Assembly (NCBI GenBank): GCA_031374125.1
Contig: JANMFM010000008.1
Coordinates: forward strand, 1-15,681
DNA: 15,681 nucleotides
DNA from: JAEYZS01 sp031374125
Lineage (GTDB): Bacteria > Bdellovibrionota > Bdellovibrionia > Bdellovibrionales > JAEYZS01
Direction: 5' to 3'
Shown here piece after piece: positions 12,642-15,681 of this stretch. Both the position numbers and the translations under genes were made by a program. The notes under the pieces are model-generated. The model searched no databases, had not been told where the DNA came from, and was given only the letters and a program-made list of their open reading frames with translations. The first letter of the stretch is position 1; each line of letters opens with the position of its first letter.

Positions 12642-13451
12642 TTAATTGTCTATTTGGAATAGATCTATATTTAGACAAACGAATTTTTCAGGATCAGAAG
12701 CTCTAACTCTATTGCCAGTTTCTTCTATTAGGTTGAGCACAGACTCTTTAAGTTTGGCATATGCTTCTTCATCAAGTGAGCAGGGACAAGTAAAGAACAA
12801 ATCAGTTTTGTTTGCGTCCTCTATGTATTCGACGCCCTTCGATCTCCAATTTCTATGATGCATAGATACATATGGAGATCCTTTTGATACGTGGACGTTT
12901 TGTAATCCTAGGGAATATATGCCCCTGCTTTCAATTAACAACTTGTGTTTTGACAGAAAGGCGATGATTTCTAAAGCCCTTTCTCGTGCTAAATCAAACT
13001 TCTTACAAATCTCTTGGAGATTTTTTCCCTCTTTCAATGAACAATAAATTCTAATTGCAGAATAAAGGTAAGAAGAATAGAAGATGCTCTTAGCTTCGTC
13101 GCTTAATTCTTTCTGAGCCTTGAATTTAACTTTTACTGTTTGAGATTCTTCTTTGAGCTTGGTTAATTTTTCGAACCAGTATTTTTGAAGAGTTGGGGTT
13201 CCAGATCTTTCTTTTAAAACTTGCGTTATAAAGAGATCGCGTTCGACGTCTGAAAGTTGAAAGTACTCTGCGATTTGGATGGCTTGTTCAAGTGAAAGCT
13301 CGCGATTTCCAGAAAGAATTTGGCTTACAAGAGTTGGGGCGACGCCAAGATAATTAGATATATTGGCAATTTCGCCTCTGCCTTTTTTTGGTCTGGCTTT
13401 AATGAGATCTCTGATGGCTTCTCTGTAGTTGTCGTACTGTAGAATGCTCAT
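12642..13451 (-). CDS. TIGR02147/DUF4423-type transcriptional regulator
   Basis: 269 residues, the full length for this family. The N-terminus (YDNYREAIRDLIKARP) and an XRE-like helix-turn-helix at about residues 26-62 (ANISNYLGVAPTLVSQILSG then NRELSLEQA) give DNA binding. A winged-helix-like segment follows at about 140-178 (LQEICKKFDLARERALEIIA). The C-terminal DUF4423 part (about 185-269) contains MHHRNW, TDLFFTCPCSLDEEAYAKLK and a closing FVCLNIDLFQI. The ATG overlaps the stop of the upstream lipoprotein gene by one base (TGATG), so the two are translationally coupled. It differs strongly from the regulator at 1043-1786 and is not a recent duplicate. It probably controls its own operon; a palindrome cluster lies before the lipoprotein. 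Confidence 0.88.
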   Translation of the reverse strand: MSILQYDNYREAIRDLIKARPKKGRGEIANISNYLGVAPTLVSQILSGNRELSLEQAIQIAEYFQLSDVERDLFITQVLKERSGTPTLQKYWFEKLTKLKEESQTVKVKFKAQKELSDEAKSIFYSSYLYSAIRIYCSLKEGKNLQEICKKFDLARERALEIIAFLSKHKLLIESRGIYSLGLQNVHVSKGSPYVSMHHRNWRSKGVEYIEDANKTDLFFTCPCSLDEEAYAKLKESVLNLIEETGNRVRASDPEKFVCLNIDLFQIDN

Positions 13452-14623
13452 CAGTTCACCAACTCTGTTCCGTTTGGTGTTACGCGAATGGAATGGCAGC
13501 TTAATGCCGAATTAAATTTGGTATCAAAAAAAATATTCCAATTTTTTTTAAAAGAAGAAGAATCATTAATAAGTTTTTTCCTACTGAACTTAAAGTAATT
13601 TATTGTATCACCTTCGAACTTAATATGAAGCGCTGTCGCCAAATCTCTTCGAGAATCATCAAAATCAATGACCACTATTTCTAAAGAGCTATGATTTTTT
13701 GTATATTCAATAATTTTGTCAAATTGAAAAGTTATGGATTCATATCCGAAATTAATGTTCATTTGCTTTTTATTTGGATTAAATTGATAAGAGCAAAATT
13801 CATCTGAAAAAGTAAAGTAAGGTAGAATATAAGAAATGTGGCTATCTAATACTGCTCTTTGATTTAAAAATTTATAAAGCTGCGATGCGCTTCTAAAATT
13901 GAGTTTCTGGTCAATTGGCTTTGGAAAATAAATATTTCTAAGTCCATATACTTTTTTTAATAAAAGTAAAGTTGCGAATTCATCGGATTTAATTGTTTCA
14001 AGTGATTTAGAGAATAAAAAATCGGTTATAAATCTGATGTTTTCATACTCTTCATGGGACACAAAAGCTTCTTTATCCATTTTTTTTGTATCGACTATAA
14101 TTGCCATGATGGCTTCGTGTACAATATGTTTGGCTTTTATTTCATCTGTAGGAATCTTTGAATAACTTTGCTCGCTTATATATATAGATGTTTTGGTGTG
14201 AAGTGCTGTTTGCTCAGTTCTAACATCGGAGGGAATGGCTATAGTGTGATTGTCCAGCTGTTGGAGTTGGCCGGGGAGTATGTACCACGTTCTACGTTTG
14301 TTTTGAGATTTATCTGAAAGTATCTGGCGAAGCTCATCTGAAAAACTAGGTAGAATTTTGTCTATTTTAATTAAAGTGGCAGAAACATAATTTTTGTAAG
14401 CATCGCTTGTGCGCGCATCATTTTCTAGGTCAACGATGTAACTTTCAATCGCTTTTCCATCAATTGAATTAGATCCACCTGTGTCTGCGCCGCCTCCGGA
14501 TGTTTTAGTGGATTCTGTTTCAGCTACGCCTTGTTTCTGAGTGCTATTGCGGCAGCCTGTGAGCAAGCAAGTAGTATAGATTATGAAAAAAACAAGATAG
14601 AATTTCATTAGAGTATAGTACAA
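13451..14623 (-). CDS. Exported lipoprotein with HE motif, coupled to a TIGR02147 regulator
   Basis: 390 residues from a TTG at 14623, chosen because GGAG (14631-14628) precedes it by four bases; the in-frame ATG at 14608 has no ribosome site but also gives a good signal. The N-terminus (MKFYLVFFIIYTTCLLTGC) ends in lipobox LTGC. The mature part begins with a linker and a Gly-rich SGGGADTGGSN. At about residues 158-171 PTDEIKAKHIVHEA places His169-Glu170 in the same setting as His125-Glu126 of the exported protein at 1796-2491, including a preceding strand (TSIYISEQSY). The C-terminal half (about 280-390) is soluble with strands such as INFGYESITFQF and LEIVVIDFDD. No full HExxH is present, so catalysis is unproven. 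First gene of the minus-strand operon. Confidence 0.75.
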   Translation of the reverse strand: MYYTLMKFYLVFFIIYTTCLLTGCRNSTQKQGVAETESTKTSGGGADTGGSNSIDGKAIESYIVDLENDARTSDAYKNYVSATLIKIDKILPSFSDELRQILSDKSQNKRRTWYILPGQLQQLDNHTIAIPSDVRTEQTALHTKTSIYISEQSYSKIPTDEIKAKHIVHEAIMAIIVDTKKMDKEAFVSHEEYENIRFITDFLFSKSLETIKSDEFATLLLLKKVYGLRNIYFPKPIDQKLNFRSASQLYKFLNQRAVLDSHISYILPYFTFSDEFCSYQFNPNKKQMNINFGYESITFQFDKIIEYTKNHSSLEIVVIDFDDSRRDLATALHIKFEGDTINYFKFSRKKLINDSSSFKKNWNIFFDTKFNSALSCHSIRVTPNGTELVN

Positions 14624-14649
14624 TAAACTCCAATAGAGATACCTAGAAA

Positions 14650-14677
14650 ATTACAAAAATGTAATTAATTTAATTAC
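14650..14677. promoter_or_regulatory. Overlapping palindromes upstream of the lipoprotein-regulator operon
   Basis: ATTAC (14650-14654) is inverted as GTAAT (14661-14665), and GTAATTA (14661-14667) is itself inverted as TAATTAC (14671-14677). The three TTAC/GTAA half-sites lie 27-54 bases before the lipoprotein start, where an operator would be expected. Promoter hexamers are not obvious. Confidence 0.35.
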
Positions 14678-14703
14678 TTTTTGTTATGTTTATGAAAATT
14701 AGA

Positions 14704-15681
14704 TTACATCTTTCTGTAGGATGGACCGGAGCCGCCTTCGCGAGGTGTCCATCTTGGGCCAATCACATCGGTTGCTTTGCAGTCGATGCAGTTTGGAGCA
14801 TTGATCACGAGCTGGTCGCCAGAAACTTCGTAAACTCCAGCAGGGCAAAGATGTGAGTACATCTCCGCAACAGCTTTTGGAATGTCTTTGTCGATTTTTA
14901 AATGTATTGGAATATCGTCGCGAGTTTTATTACCAGCTAAGAATACGGCATCTACTTTGCTAAGTTTTGGTTTGTATGTACTTGTTGCTACAACATCTTT
15001 TGGATCTTGTGCATCCTCTTCAGAGTGAATGTATCCACCAGGAAAGAAACCTTTTGTGAGAGTCATAAGTCCAGCCTTCATGCCACCCGTATAAAAACCA
15101 GATTTAAAAGCCAGCCTCATATTTCTAGTTTCATTAAGATCTTTCCAAATGTAACTTTTTTTAATTTCTTCGTCATAAGAAGCCAGCGTGGTTTTTGAAT
15201 AATCACTTTTCTTGATCGCTTCAAAAATTGTACGAGCGGCAATGATTCCCGATTTCATTGCATAGTGAATTCCCTTAAGAGCGGGAACGTTCACCATACC
15301 CACGCAATCACCAGCAAGCAATAGTCCATCACCATGGAGTTTGGAGGGAAGCGCATAGAATCCACCTTCGGGAATTGTTTTTGCACCCCATTCAACAATT
15401 TTTCCGCCATCTAAATATTTTTTAAATAGAGGATGCTCTTTCATTTTTTGCAGCAAATTATGAACATCGAGATTGTGTTCTTTGTAATCAAGTCCTACCA
15501 CAAGTCCGAATGAAACTAAGTTCTCGCCCATTGGGTACATCCAGCTTCCACCAAAGGCACTCTTAGGAAGCGGGTACCCTAATGTATGGATCACGCCTTT
15601 TGGAACTTTTGTTGTTTCCCAAAGTTCTTTTACTCCAAGAGCATAAATTTGCGGATTCTTCGAGGCTAAGTTTTGCCATTT
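14704..15681 (-). CDS. Electron transfer flavoprotein-ubiquinone oxidoreductase, 3' part
   Basis: The frame is open from the right edge (KWQNLASKNPQIYALGVKEL...) to TAA at 14704-14706, 325 residues; the N-terminal FAD-binding start lies outside the window. ETF-QO takes electrons from ETF and passes them to quinone at the membrane through FAD and a 4Fe-4S cluster. Visible signatures are GYPLPKSAFGGSWMYPM, DGLLLAGDCVGMVNVPALKG, IHYAMKSG, and the C-terminal cluster domain HLCPAGVYEV with NCIDCKATD and GPRWTPREGGSGP. Human and many bacterial enzymes have CxxCxxC in this last motif (CKTCD); here the third Cys is Thr (CKATD), so one of the four usual cluster ligands is absent. The rest of the domain is intact. 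Family call is firm. Confidence 0.92.
   Translation of the reverse strand, partial: KWQNLASKNPQIYALGVKELWETTKVPKGVIHTLGYPLPKSAFGGSWMYPMGENLVSFGLVVGLDYKEHNLDVHNLLQKMKEHPLFKKYLDGGKIVEWGAKTIPEGGFYALPSKLHGDGLLLAGDCVGMVNVPALKGIHYAMKSGIIAARTIFEAIKKSDYSKTTLASYDEEIKKSYIWKDLNETRNMRLAFKSGFYTGGMKAGLMTLTKGFFPGGYIHSEEDAQDPKDVVATSTYKPKLSKVDAVFLAGNKTRDDIPIHLKIDKDIPKAVAEMYSHLCPAGVYEVSGDQLVINAPNCIDCKATDVIGPRWTPREGGSGPSYRKM

Noticed and set aside
1..15681. CRISPR array or classical insertion sequence
   Set aside because: No regularly spaced repeats and no transposase gene were seen on either strand; the only short repeats are those listed.

Overview
The window looks like a chromosomal segment of an AT-rich member of the Bdellovibrionota (Bdellovibrio or a relative). 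The main reasons are two regulators of the TIGR02147/DUF4423 type, a family found mostly in Bdellovibrio-like bacteria and Fibrobacter, together with many small exported proteins and lipoproteins of no wider family. This placement is inference from gene content; no rRNA or marker phylogeny is available here.

Layout, left to right. (1) 2-839: the 3' end of an unknown gene, then a Phd/YefM antitoxin and a RelE/ParE-like toxin that is split by a frame change, with a palindrome inside the probable promoter. (2) 1043-3968, plus strand: a TIGR02147 regulator followed closely by three exported-protein genes, perhaps a fourth broken one, and a terminator. (3) 3969-5995: a gene-poor stretch with AT palindromes and a striking GC-rich 87-nt hairpin, then a decayed serine-recombinase operon whose 3' end abuts the 3' end of a tRNA-Leu(GAG) gene on the other strand, as in a degraded tRNA-integrated element. 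(4) 6218-8019: a small coiled-coil ORF, two tandem lipoproteins and a strong terminator. (5) 8081-10510: a XerC/XerD-type tyrosine recombinase and a ComM/YifB-type AAA+ ATPase, the only housekeeping-like genes in the middle of the window. (6) 10491-11256: a compact second toxin-antitoxin-like cassette bounded on both sides by an exact 20-bp direct repeat, one copy being the last 20 bases of comM. (7) 11274-14623, minus strand: an exported leucine-rich-repeat protein, a second TIGR02147 regulator and, overlapping it, a large lipoprotein. (8) 14704-15681, minus strand: the 3' two-thirds or so of an ETF-ubiquinone oxidoreductase gene.

Two themes stand out. First, both TIGR02147 regulators are tightly coupled to a gene for an exported protein with a Gly-rich mature N-terminus and a related (S/P)T(E/D)E...(I/V)HE motif, but in opposite gene order, which suggests a recurring regulator plus exported-protein module. 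Second, the window contains several signs of recent gene traffic: two toxin-antitoxin modules, a decaying recombinase at a tRNA, and a toxin-antitoxin cassette with clean direct-repeat boundaries behind an intact housekeeping gene.
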